Source: Mercenaria mercenaria
Lineage: Eukaryota; Mollusca; Bivalvia; Venerida; Veneridae
Reading direction: 5' to 3'
Length of the DNA stretch: 64,000 nucleotides
Assembly (NCBI RefSeq): GCF_021730395.1
Contig: NC_069361.1
Location: 64,179,001 to 64,243,000 of the forward strand
A model generated the notes under the pieces. That model made no database searches and was not told where the DNA came from. It worked only from the letters and a program-made list of their open reading frames with translations. Of the stretch, positions 34,618 through 46,190 are shown piece after piece (position 1 is the stretch's first letter; every line of letters begins with the position of its first letter). The position numbers were made by a program, and so were the translations under genes.

Positions 34618-35908
34618 ATATCATTGAGTTTTACATTACCAAAGACAAAAAAAAAAATCCATTCATACGGACATTTCATTCATAGAAGGCGAATTAATTT
34701 ACCTTCATTATGTGACAGTTTCTAAAGTTATCTAAAAGGATAACAGAGATGCATGACAAAGTCATTACAGAATCAAACAAAATGGTTGAAAAAAAAATTG
34801 AACAGATGAGTTTAACAATCTTTAAACAAATCCGTGGTAAAACTGATATACATGACGGAACTATTTGAATTGCGCATGAATTAAAAAATATGTTGTCAGT
34901 CTCGGCACTTCTTTGTGACTTTCGATTTGTGGTAATAATAGACCGGCGAAAAACTCGCCAGTCTAAAAAGGGTTTTACACATGTAGGATAGGTTTACCAT
35001 GACGTAGCCGGAGTGAATTACACGTACGGTTATAACCGATCCGATCCGTATTATTGAAATATTAAAACATGGTTCTGCGATACTATTATGGATTTTAAGT
35101 AAACCAGTTGATGAAATAGGGAAGCACTATTTTACTGCACATGTATAGCGCCAAATATAGAAGGCTGAAGTGACGTCAACGCGTAACCGTGTTTCAGCAC
35201 GTGCCACAAAATGATAAGACGTCTAGTGCGTTCTTCAAAGCGCTTAGTTATTGATACATTGTGTGAATTAATAGTAACACCGTCCTGTTACCGGTATATC
35301 ATTTTGAATCTGAATCGTCTTTTATACGAAACAGTAGATCAAACTCTGATCCTGCATGACGCCAAATAATCGGTTCACTGTAACAATGATATTGCCGTGG
35401 AAACGCGCATAGAGTATGCAATAAAATTACTATTTGTACATCGTAATTAATACACCATTCAGCAAAACATTAAAGAATCGAAAGCATACATCACAACAGT
35501 GAATTTCTCCTTAATAAAAACACTGTTTGTTGTCTAGATGCGTAGTTTTACCCACGTGATATAATAGCTTCGCATATTCATTAATTGATTATTCAGTTTG
35601 CGATATCCTTAGGACGACCAGCACATATAATATGCATTTTCGCCAGGTATATTTATTGCATGACTGCGGCATTTTCCTTTGAAGTTTTGTGTTTTCTAAA
35701 TTCTGGTATCGCCACGGTTGGTCCGAGAGCTCACGGACTTTTATTGCAACAATTGAGGCCAAAAGAAGTTTATACATTTTTGGAAACAATATTTCATATC
35801 CTCCATGAAAACCTATTTCTTAAGTGTCAAAGCCGTGCCTATCTATATTTTGTTCACTTATGTTTGTGATATGGGAGGTTAAACTCACTTGTAAAAATTT
35901 AGGGGGTA

Positions 35909-38160
35909 GGGTAAAGTTTACGTCTACCAGTTTTTTCACTGTTTAATTACAGTAGCTATTTGATTGTCAGTAAATGTATATATGTCAACCAATGTCAGCA
36001 AAAAGAAATTCATCAAAAAGGAATGAAGGGCAAACTTGATATTTAAGGTCAAAGGTAAATTTATGTACAAATCACAAAAATTGGCATATTTCAAATTTAT
36101 TTTTATTCTTAAAAATTAGTTTGTTATCATAAGTCACTCAGTTTTACTTATGTAATGTGTTTATATCAGCCAAAGTCAGAACACAGGTGCCCGTCCAGTC
36201 TTGGTGCCCATATGGGTGCCGCCCCCGCAAAAAAAAAAAATTAAAAACACTGTTTTAAGCTAAAACGGAAAAAAAAAATTTTTGTTTTCCCTATATATAC
36301 TCTTCCATATAAGAGTATATATAGGGAAAATAAATTAAAAAAAATAATTTTTTTTTCGTTTTAGGCTTAAAACGGTGTTTTTAATTTTTTTTTTTTTTTT
36401 TTTTGTGGAGGGGGCGGCACCCATATGGGCACCAAGACTGGACGGGCACCTGTGAGTCAGAAATGCAAATCTTGTTGCAAAACGTTAAAGTCAACCCTGA
36501 TAACTGAAGGTCAAAGTTCATTTTCATGCAAAAATGTGAAAAATGTTACATTTACTTTTTTAATCTGTTTAATATGTATTCACATTATTAGTCACCGAAG
36601 TTAATTTGTTTTAATGTCTGTATGTCAGGCCAAGTCAGCAGTGCAGATGTAACCCCAAAACTGCCAAGGGTAAAGCTTATATCAAGGGTCAAAGGTCAAA
36701 TTTGAGTGAAAAATTGCATGAATAGCTTCCTTTTTGAAATATAAATGCTATTCCTAATCATTATTAGTAATTGCTCGTGATTTATTTTAATGTATATATG
36801 TCCCACAATGTCAGTAATAAAGATATCGTCTGAAATCAGAAAAGTTCAAATGTGATATTAAGGGTCAAAGGTCATTTTCATGTAAAAGGAAGAAAAAAAT
36901 AGCTCTTTAACTTTTCTTCTTGTTGATAATATTTTGTCGATATTAGTCAACGATATCAGTTCATTTAATGTATAAATGTTAGGCAATGTCTAGTATGCAC
37001 ATACAATTTCAAAACATTCAAGGTCAACCATAATATCAACGGTCAAAGGTCAAAGAAGTGAGTAAAATGTTGCAAAAATATCACCTATTTGTAATAATTT
37101 TTATGGTTTAAAAGTATTTGTTTTGTCATTTTAGTAACTGATCGTTGTTCATTTTACTGTATATATGTCAGACGATGTTACAGAGGAGAAAATAAGTCAA
37201 GGTCAAACCTGGCATTGGAGGCCAGGTGTCACTTTTGTATAAAAAATCACAACCTTTACCATACTTACTCATTACTTTGATCAAAAATAGCTTGTTGTTA
37301 TAATTCACTGTTAGCAATTTACTTTAATGTATACATGTCAAGCAAGGTTAGCAATGTAGGTCTTATCCTTATAAGTCAAAGGCAAACATATCATCAAAGG
37401 TCAAAGGTCAAATTTGTTTAAGAATTCGCAAAATAACAAGAATTTTGCAATGATTTTTGGTTGCGGGTTTATCCCGATACCAAAGTTAAAGTATATTTCT
37501 GACTATCATAGCATCTTTATTTTATTCCGAATCACATCCAAAAGATATGTGCTACACAAAATAGTCCCATTAATGCACAGTGCGGATGAATGATCAATGA
37601 ACAAGCAATTCTTATTCAACCTGTATCCCTGACACTAACCATTTAGATATATAAGATCTATCAATGATAAGGTATTCCAGCCCATGGTTTACATCACAAG
37701 CTGGTCAGGCAGAGTTCATCTTAGATATGAGGCACATTAAATTTGTATTTGTTTCTCATTCATGTATATTCCTAGCAATTTTGTCTTATGTTTATTTGTA
37801 AATCACTGTCAGCAATGCAGAATCTAGTTTTCAAAAACAGTGATGTTAAAGCTTATATCAAAGGTAAAAGGTGAAATAAGTAGCATTTTTGTAATACTTT
37901 TTCATTGTTTTAAAAGTATTTTGTCATTATTAATATCTTATGGTTATTCCTTGAAGTCTCATACATGTATATATCTATATATGGGTCAATGTCTACAGTG
38001 GAGATATCATAAAACATGAGTCTAGATCAGCCCTGATGTTAAAGTTTAAAATTCATTTTCGGGTAATAAATACAAAAGATAGCACTGTTATTTTATTTCT
38101 TTGTTCAAACATATCTTGTTATAGCTTGATGTTAATTCATTTTAAAGTTAGCCTTTACTT
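35909..38160. repeat. Left arm of a large inverted repeat; ~175-195-bp units
   Basis: The sequence from TTTACGTCTACCAGTTTTTT (about 35917) is mirrored at 39700-40962. The arm is built of diverged units of about 175-195 bp, each with a TTTAATGTATATATGTC-like block, a short spacer, and AAGGTCAAAGGTCAAATTT or a near form. The match to the right arm is readable to about 37450; units continue to 38160 without a clear partner. A hAT-like MITE (36182-36454) interrupts the arm. A perfect direct-repeat-1 motif lies at 37398-37410. No coding sequence. Confidence 0.8.
36182..36454. mobile_element. 273-bp fully palindromic hAT-like MITE
   Basis: At least the outer 45 bases on each side are perfect inverted repeats beginning CACAGGTGCCCGTCCAGTCT; the rest to the centre is a near-palindrome with A/T runs and TATATATAGGG. 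Flanks are the 8-mer AGTCAGAA (36174-36181, 36455-36462). The opposite arm of the large inverted repeat shows the empty site (CAAAGTCAGAAATGC when reversed, near 40700-40720). An 8-bp duplication and CA-starting ends fit the hAT superfamily. Confidence 0.9.
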
Positions 38161-38194
38161 CCTTATTTTGTTACTGCCTTCCATCTTCTTATGG

Positions 38195-39545
38195 CCGTTT
38201 TATATTTTATGATTAGATGCGGCAATGAACTGCACCGTATTCTGTAGGTCGCTGATATCTCTCCACGGCTTGGTCTCAAATGGGATGTCTGTTGACCAAA
38301 CTTTCTGGCGTGCTTCTTCCAGATAGGAGCAGCTCTGCAGAATGTGAAACGGTGTTTGTTCCTCTGATCCGCACTGACATTTAGCTTTCTCTGGAACTCC
38401 TAGCTTCTTCATATGTTTTCTCAGGTCACAGTCTTCAGTGCACAGACGGAAGACAGTTAATTGGCTGGTTAGCTTGTGTAGACAGTCCTGATTTGGCGGG
38501 TAACCTCCATTTATGTTCTTCTAGTCTGACACAAAGCTGTTCTTCCACAGAGTCTGAGCTTCTCTGTATGAAGTTGAAGGTTTGGGCTGTATTTGTCTAG
38601 TTGCTGTCTTTGCAAGTTTGTGCTCAGCTTCATTTCCAGCTATGCCCACATGTGCAGCAATATATCGAAATGCTACATTGTTGTTCTCAGGCAGGAGTTT
38701 GATGTTATTCAACACCTGTCTGATTAAGTTGTCTGATGGACCTGCTGAGAGAGCCTGAAGAGCTGACTTGGGGTCTGTTAGGAATATATTGTCCCTTTTC
38801 TCCTCGCTCATACTGTTCGAGTGTCGCCGATGTGAGGGCTTGCATCTGGATCTGTAGTTGGAGCATCTCTTGCCGACTGTATGAGAGAGTATGAAGGAGG
38901 AGCTGTCTAAAAATTTGATGTAGGCACCACCCCAACCTTTCTGAACTGCCTTTTCCACTGATCCATTGGTATATTCTGGGATGCAAGAGTGTGCTGGATA
39001 GCGGTTATTGATCATTTCTAGCGTAAGAGATTGTTGGTAAGCCTGATGTTGCTTTCCCTTTTCTTCTACTCCTGGCACCTCAAATCTGATCTTGGGAGCA
39101 CATTGTCTGGGAAGCCATTCATTGGGCTCGAGCGGCTCTGCCTCTGTGTCCAGTGCTGCTGCTTTCTATTTTTGCAGTTTTTTGTCGATGTGGATAAGAC
39201 TCTCTCTTTTCAGTTTTGTCTTGGTTCTGCTCTCGAATTTTGAGTGGAGTGGGTGGGATGGTAGTCTCTTTGCCTTCTCTGCATGGACAAAAGCTTTGTA
39301 CTCTCCTCTTGTCTCTAATTGTTCAGGGTTGGCTGTCTTTTCGATTCATTTTATTTGAGTTCTTTTCATTGCCCCGGGATTATCCTCAGACCTGAAATTT
39401 AACCTTGTCCTGTTTATCTTTACTGGTTTTGGAAGCAGGTACCAATGAGGTTGATGCGTACTCTGCTATGTACCGTACGTTGCCTGTGTAGACTTGCAGA
39501 GGATCTTTGCATTTACTCCCCAACCTGTTCCAGCCAGTTTTTTTT
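38195..39545 (-). mobile_element. 5'-truncated LINE with RNase H domain
   Basis: Minus strand. The 5' part (about 39545-39100) keeps the region after the RT core (GWNRLGSKCKDPLQVYTGNV, AEYAST) in a broken state. An RNase H domain follows: the YTNGS motif (usually YTDGS) near 38965, LTDPKSALQALS near 38770 and AHVGIAGNEAEHKLAKTA near 38640. The end carries a Cys/His motif (CQCG…HILQSC) near 38350 and stops at about 38200. Frames differ between blocks (38521-39078 open; 38200-38412 open), with a shift near 38880-38930. RNase H plus this C-terminal Cys/His motif fits the I superfamily. It lies in the loop of the large inverted repeat. Confidence 0.88.
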
Positions 39546-39555
39546 TCATAGTGGC

Positions 39556-40965
39556 GAGTTTTTTTAAGGCCCTCTTCTTTGACCTTTAATGTCAGATTTG
39601 ACCTTGACTAATTTTTCATTATTATTTCAAGAATGATATCATATCTTATAAATACATTAAAATGAATAATAATTAGTTAATAGTTTTCAAATACCCGAAA
39701 AAAATAATGAAAAATCGTTGCAAAAAATACTGGGGTTTTTGGCTAATTTTCACGCAAATTTGACCTTTGACCTTTTATAATAGGTTTTGCTCTGCCTTAT
39801 TTGGACAAAACCTACATTCCTGACCTTGCTTGACATGTATACATTAAAATAAATTGCCAACAGAAAATTCTAACAAGAGCTATTATTTTTGAACAAAATA
39901 ATGTGTAAATATGCTACAAATTGATCTTTTACATAAAAATGACCCCTGACCTTTAATACCAGGTTCGACCTTGACTTTTTTCTCTTCCATGACATCGTCT
40001 GACATATATACAGTAAAATGAAAAACGATCAGTTACTAAAATGACAAAACAAATACTTTTAAACAATAAAAAATATTACAAACAGATGATATTATTGCAA
40101 CATTTAATTCACTTTTTTTGACCTTTGACCTTTGAAATTCTGGTTGACCTTGAATGTTTTGGAATAATATGTGCATACCAGACATCACCTACTTTTTATA
40201 CATTAAAATGAATTGATATTAGTGATTAATATCGACAAAATACCATTAACAAGAAGAAAAGTTAAAGAGCTATTTTTTCATTCTTTTACTTGAAAGTGAC
40301 CTTTAACCTTTAATATCTCATTTGAACTTGTCTTATTTTAGACAATATCGTTATTACTGACATTGTGGGACATCTATACATTAAAATAAATTACGTGCAA
40401 TTACAAATAATGATGGGAAATAGCATTTATATTTCAAACAGAAAGCTATTCATGCAGTTTTTCACAAAAATTTGACCTTTGACCTTTGATATAAACTTTA
40501 CCCTTGGCAGTTTTTTGGTCACCTTTGCACTGTTGACTTTTCCTGACATACAGACATTAAAACAAAATAACTTCAGTGACTAACAATGTGAATACATATC
40601 AAAAATGTTAGAAAAAGTAAATGTAACATTTTTCATATTTTTGCATGAAAATGAACTTTGACCTTCAATTATCAGGGTTGACCTTGACGTTTTGCAATAA
40701 GATTTGCATTTCTGACTTTGACTGATATATGCACATTACATATATAAAGCTGAGTGGCTTATGATAACAAACTTATTTTTAAGAATAAAAATTAATTTGA
40801 AATATGCCAATTTTTGTGATTTGTACATAAGTTTGCCCTTTATTCCTTTTCGATGAATTTCTTTTTGCTGACATTGGTTGACATATATACATTTACTGAC
40901 AATCAAATAGCTACTGTAATTAAACAGTGAAAAAACTGGTAGACGTAAATTTTACTCATGACCTC
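39556..40965. repeat. Right arm of the large inverted repeat
   Basis: Reverse complement of the left arm, unit by unit, from about 39700 to 40962 (ending AACTGGTAGACGTAAATTTT). It carries perfect 13-bp direct-repeat-1 motifs TGACCTTTGACCT at 39761-39773, 40119-40131 and 40473-40485. It has no MITE at the place where the left arm has one. Confidence 0.8.
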
Positions 40966-41362
40966 GGTAGCACCTTTCTCTTCCCCCCCCCCCCCCCCGC
41001 GGCAAATTCAAATTCATGGCAGTTAGTTTAAATTATTTTTGAAACACTATTTCACAACTATTTGTTTTGAAAAACAATTACACCAATTGATAAAGAATGT
41101 TTCAATGCGTATTTATGCACTTTTGTATAACTTTTTTTTCAGTAGTTTATTTAAAATTTTGAAAAAGGGATCTGATGTGAAGCATGCGTAATTTATATAA
41201 AAACCTGCCAAGCGCAATCTTCTGGCTTTTATATGGTAGTTGGGGGTTTACCATGAAATGTTTCTAATGGAGGCTCAAGAGGGGAAATATTTTTAAATAT
41301 TTTAAATTTAAGATATTTAAAAAATGTGTTCAGTTTACTGTTTTTAATCATGCAATAAATCA
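40966..41362. other. Spacer with a poly-C run
   Basis: A run of about 16 C at 40985 follows the end of the inverted repeat. The rest is AT-rich and unassigned. Confidence 0.5.
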
Positions 41363-41530
41363 GTTAGACAATACATACGCGTATGTTACCGGCGAGAATC
41401 ATCATGCTTGGGAGAATCTCAGGGAACGTAATTTGATGGCAAACTCGCCTCTACGAGGCTCGTTTGCTACCCAAATTACGTTCCCTGAGATTCCCCCGCG
41501 CATGATGATACCAGCCGGGTATTATCTAAC
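41363..41530. mobile_element. Foldback MITE, ~168 bp
   Basis: Arms begin GTTAGACAATAC and GTATTATCTAAC and share GAATCTCAGGGAACGTAATT near the centre; the loop region is CTCGCCTCTACGAGGCTCG, itself a small hairpin. The left arm has a short extra block (TACGCGTATGTTA). No target duplication resolved. Confidence 0.75.
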
Positions 41531-42116
41531 TTATACGTATGTTTTTGACAACACAGAAAATGACGTTAGTCGACTTTCAGCTATTTCCGGAAGTAAATAA
41601 AATGAAAGTAGAAATGCTAAACTTGATAACGAAAGCCGTATTTTGATTCGTAAATAGTCCGGGGACACGCGCAGGGGTCACCCTATCCAAATGTTTGCGC
41701 GTGGACCTTTTTTTTTTGCTATTAAGGATCCAATTTTCAGCACTTTATTACGAAGTGAAATTACCTGGGCTTTAGTACAGCATGTCAGCTTTTAATCTAT
41801 GAAAAAGTATTTGAGCTCTGGATAAACACAAATCCCACAGGGGTCCGTCAGGGAACAAGGGTACATTGATAATTTTGGAACTTCATCAAATCGCTCAAAA
41901 TGCCATTTTTGATGTTGTCTGAGAGTGTCAGTATATGCCTCAGATGTAAGATATAATCGTATTTGAGAGCTGCAGACCTTGACATTTCATAAATATTTTT
42001 AAAATAAGTTTCGTGTAATAAATGTTGTTTCTACGGAAGCGTGAAAGGGCCCAATACGTTTTAGTACTTAAGGCCGCGGAAAGGATATGATGTATTATTT
42101 CTTAAAGGTATGATGG
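41531..42116. other. No recognised feature
   Basis: No gene or repeat family recognised. Confidence 0.35.
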
Positions 42117-42577
42117 TATTAAATGCCTCCGCTACTATTTTCTATATAAAATTAACAACTTATAACATATTTTTATCAAGATTTCTAGCTTTTCACTTCC
42201 TGTGAGACTACCCTTGTCTTGAAGGTCTGTTTTTAGGCAATCAAAATATACCCAGAAAATATGGGGTTGACCATAATGCAGTGAAATCATGGTCACGTGA
42301 CTGAGACATGTGATGAAAACGCTAATATTGCGTAGGAAGACATCAGGAAATACCTACTTTCACTTTCATTTTACAAGGCAGCTTCAAAATCAACTTTTGA
42401 AGCATATAACGTAGCTTAAAATCATCTGCGGACATTCATTTTTACAATCAAGCATCAATAAAGCTTATATCTGGCATGAAAATGGCCTTTACTAGGCGGG
42501 AAAATTGCACTATATATTGATATGGACTACATTCGAGTGGACCACGGAGGCATATCCGGCTAACTGCCCCCTTCATG
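42117..42577 (+). mobile_element. MITE, family GGYATGAAGG, copy c (461 bp)
   Basis: Left end GGTATGATGG, right end CCCCCTTCATGCC. Nearly the full length matches copy a (21535-21996) in reverse. Includes GGCATATCCGGCTAACTGCC near the right end, which is weak in copy b. Flanks differ, so its target duplication has decayed or never existed. Confidence 0.8.
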
Positions 42578-42580
42578 CCT

Positions 42581-43504
42581 ATAAGAAATACCAAAGTTTT
42601 CAAAATCGTTCTGTTGCAGTCAGTTATTGTACGTAAGTCAATTGTCAACAATTTTGCCAACTTTCAGTTTGAAAGAATGGCTACTGTCGGAATTATGCCC
42701 CATTCAGACAGACAGTCCACACCTGCAAAAAACGTGTCAGGGGCATAGATAATGCCAATTTTTCATTAAATATATTATCATACGGCCTTACTTTTCTTAT
42801 TTCTAGAATTTGTTTGCAAGAAACCGCTACACAAAAAATAATCGATTTCTGTAATTTTTACCTAAAATGGTGTCGCTGATGCAAAACTGAGATGTGGGGA
42901 ACACCTTAAAAATCAGAATTTTGCCTACTTTCCGAAAAAAATCTCAAATTTGCCCAAAATATGCAATTGATATGCCACGTTTGTCTTAAGTACCAGTTTT
43001 ACATCGGTTGAAGCAATTTTCACGAAGTGTGAATTTTTCATATAAGAAATACCAAAGTTTTCAAAATCGTTCTGTTGCAGTCAGTTATTGTACATAAGTC
43101 AACTGTCAACAATTTTGCCAACTTTCAGTTTGAAAGAATGGCTACTGTCGGAATTATGCCCCATTCAGACAGACAGTCCACACCTGCAAAAAACGTGTCA
43201 TTAAATATATTATCATACGGCCTTACTTTTCTTATTTCTAGAATTTGTTTGCAAGAAACAGCTAGAAGTACACAAAAAATAATCGATTTCTGTCATTTTT
43301 ACCTAAAATGGTGTCACTGATGCAAAACTGAGATGTGGGGAATCACCTTAAAAATCAGAATTTTGCCTACTTTCCGAAAAAAATCTCAAATTTGCCCAAA
43401 ATATGCAATTAATATGCCACGTTTGTCTTAAAATGGTGCTTATTGCTCAATTCTGATCAGAAAGTACCAGTTTTACATCGGTTGAAGCAATTTTCACGAA
43501 GTTT
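42581..43504. repeat. 461-bp tandem duplication
   Basis: Unit 1 (42581-43041) and unit 2 (43042-43504) both start ATAAGAAATACCAAAGTTTT and end GGTTGAAGCAATTTTCACGA. Unit 1 has an extra ~27 bp after AACGTGTC (about 42738); unit 2 has an extra block near 43435-43465 (TGCTTATTGCTCAATTCTGA). Few substitutions separate them. Confidence 0.85.
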
Positions 43505-43715
43505 AAACATCAGTAACTTTTTAAAGGACATTCAAGTATTTGTTTAAAAAATAGAATCATAATTACTTTTCACTATTTGAACAGTCAATAAAAGTTAACA
43601 GAAAGAGCACTTTTTCCACATGAAATCTTGTTATGATAATCACAATATCTCCAGTCGCCAAAACGTGCTAAGTTTTCCTTTCATGAATGCGCTGACCATC
43701 AAACTCTAATTATTA
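43505..43715. repeat. Fragment related to the distal end of duplication copy A
   Basis: AAAGGACATTCAAGTATTT, AACAGTCAATAAAAGTTAAC, a CCAGTCGCCAAAACG block and TTTCCTTTCATGAATG match 20185-20460 in order and direction. It suggests that the duplicated segment once extended to here, before the intervening repeats were added. Confidence 0.55.
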
Positions 43716-44062
43716 AAGGGCAATAACTCTGAAGTTACTAAACAGATCCTGCAAAATTCAAAGTGCACTACAGAATTATGGTGATCTGAATTTAAATCAA
43801 GTTTCATAGTCCTAAGTAAGATATGTCACAAGTTATGGAGCAGAAATTGCCATATTCATAGTACCCTATATAAATAACACTAGAAACTACTCAGGGCCAT
43901 AATGCTTGTATTACTTAGGCAATGTGACTGAAACTTGACCTGCTGCATTTCCCTATAGTGGTGAACATGTACATAAAGTTTTATTCAAATATTTCAAACC
44001 ACTTCCTAGATATGGCTCCGGACAGACAGATGGACTGATGGAAAGATGGACGTGCCAAAATT
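43716..44062 (+). repeat. Tandem-core module (shared with 53517-54370)
   Basis: AAAGGGCAATAACTCTGAAG, GAAATTGCCATATTCATAGT, GAAACTTGACCTGCTGC, CCTAGATATGGCTCCGGAC and a GACAGACAGATGGACTGATGG microsatellite form the same order as two copies at 53517-53830 and 53940-54370. Its end AAAATTATATCC leads directly into the 65-bp satellite where the relative at 54540 has its terminal hairpin. Confidence 0.75.
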
Positions 44063-45500
44063 ATATCCATTTGGTACAAAAGATAGTGTTTGCCCTGGCC
44101 ATTGGCATGATATAAGCAGATAGAAAACACGGCAAATGGTCCAAAAGGTAGTGTTTGCCCTGGCCATTGGCATGATATAAGCAGATAGAAAACACGGCAA
44201 ATGGTACAAAAGGTAGTGTTTGCCCTGGCCATTGGCATGATATAAGCAGATAGAAAACACGGCAAATGGTGCAAAAGGTAGTGTTTGCCCTGGCTATTGG
44301 CATGATATAAGCAGATAGAAAACACGGCAAATAGAAAACACGGCAAATGGTGCAAAAGGTAGTGTTTGCCCTGGCTATTGGCATGATATAAGCAGATAGA
44401 AAACACGGCAAATGGACAAAAGGTAGTGTTGGCCCTGGCGATTGGCATGTTTATAAGCAAGAAAACACGCAAAGGGTACAAAAGAATGTTGGCCTGGCGA
44501 GGGATGTATAAGCAATAGAAACACGGCAAATGGACAAAAGGTGTGTTTGCCCGGGCTATTGATGATGTAAGCAGGTAGAAAACCCCGGCAATGGTGCAAA
44601 GATGTGTTTGCCCTGGCATTGGCATGATGTAGCAGATAAAAAAAACGGCAAATGGGAAAAGTAGTGTTTGCCGGGCTATTGCATGATTAAGAAAGAAAAC
44701 ACGGCAAATGATGCAAAAGGTAGTGTTTGCCCTGGCTATTGGCATGATGTAAGCAGATAGAAAACACGGCAAATGATGCAAAAGGTAGTGTTTGCCCTGG
44801 CTATTGGCATGATGTAAGCAGATAGAAAACACGGCAAATGATGCAAAAGGTAGTGTTTGCCCTGGCTATTGGCATGATGTAAGCAGATAGAAAACACGGC
44901 AAATGATGCAAAAGGTAGTGTTTGCCCTGGCTATTGGCATGATGTAAGCAGATAGAAAACACGGCAAATGATGCAAAAGGTAGTGTTCGCCTGGCTATTG
45001 GCATGATGTAAGCAGATAGAAAACCACGGCAAATGGTTAAAAAAGGTAGTGTTTGCCTGGCTATTGGCATGATGAAGCAGATAGAAAACACGGGCAAATA
45101 TGCAAAAGGTAGGGTTTGCCCTGGCTATTGGCATGATGAAACAGATAGAAAACATAGCAAATGATGCAAAAGGTAGTGTTCGCCCTGGCTATTGGCATGA
45201 TATAAGCAGATAGAAAACACAGCAAATTGTACAAAAGGTAGTGTTTGCCCTGGCCATTGGCATGATATAAGCAGATAGAAAACACGGCAAATTGTACAAA
45301 AGGTAGTGTTCGCCCTGGCTATTGGCATGATATAAGCAGATAGAAAACACAGCAAATGATGCAAAAGGTAGTGTTTGCCATGGCTATTGGCATGATGTAA
45401 GCAGATAGAAAACACGGCAAATGGTACAAATGGTAGTGTTTGCCATTGCTATCAGCATAAGGAGGTAGAAAAACGGCAAAAGGTGCAGAAGATAATATGG
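44063..45500. repeat. 65-bp satellite, about 22 units
   Basis: The unit contains GTAGTGTTTGCCCTGGCTAT, TGGCATGATATAAGCAGATA and GAAAACACGGCAAATGGT. Because 65 is not a multiple of three and the unit lacks stops on the minus strand, long frames open there across the array (for example 43981-44832). They are not genes. Units at 44450-44710 and 44985-45125 have many single-base losses compared with the clean units on both sides. Confidence 0.95.
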
Positions 45501-46190
45501 TAAAAGTAGAAAACAGCAGAAAGATGTCACAAATCATTTTTCTAGTCTATACCAATATACATAATTACATCATTTATTTATTGTTCCACTGCATATTTCT
45601 CCTACTGTATAGCAGGTTAATTCTGTGGGTTTTTATTTCTGCTAAATCTGCAGGGCTGAGGCTGTCACACAGAAATTTGTTATTGTATCAATCTATTGTC
45701 CATGGATGAATGGTTACCATTTCGGGCGTGTAATCTTTACAAGTGTATATCAAAAAAAAGTCTAGGTTTATGAAAAATTAAACACACTAATTAATGTGTT
45801 TTAACTGTTGTAACTGAATGGACTGTGAACGCACTATGTACTAGATTTTGGATTTGTATACATTTGTAAATAAATCGTAAATTTTTCTACCAGCAGTGGT
45901 ACATTTCATGATGTGTTTCAAAATGAATTACCGGTACTAAACCTACAGTATTTATTTTTAACTCTGATTTTTTACCATGCACAGTAATGAAAACAAATCA
46001 GATTTAAGCATAAATCAGCCGGCCAACTTCACTGTCCTAGATTCCTACCTAGATAATGCCACCAAGACATAACTGACAAAGGACATGCATTTGAGTCATT
46101 AATTAGGATGTAGTAAATGTGGTAGCTATTTCCCATGCACAGAATTTACTTCTGGTTTATGCAAACCGCAAAAATTAATTCCTGCTTTTC
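45501..46190. other. No recognised feature
   Basis: AT-rich spacer without recognised structure. Confidence 0.4.

Larger units (their letters stand above)
29890..35570 (-). repeat. Segmental duplication, copy B (zinc-finger locus)
   Basis: Collinear with copy A at 15690-20470. Copy B carries its own insertions: the MITE of 32283-33219 (itself hit by a retroposon) and a foldback element at 33767-33949. It has lost the head of the shared SINE. Near the far end both copies keep TGACGTCAACGCGTAACC (19921 in A, 35172 in B) and an AGATGCGT block. Confidence 0.75.

Noticed and set aside
35585-35869. 94-codon plus-strand frame
   Set aside because: No motif, and no coding relative in duplication copy A.
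38195-39545. RNase H domain considered as part of an LTR-type element
   Set aside because: The YTNGS/AHVGIAGNEA style with a C-terminal Cys/His motif, and no LTRs, integrase or protease nearby, fits a LINE of the I group.
43981-45537. Long overlapping minus-strand open frames (up to 283 codons) in three frames
   Set aside because: They arise because the 65-bp satellite unit has no stops on that strand and its length is not a multiple of three; the peptides are the same repeat in rotating frames.
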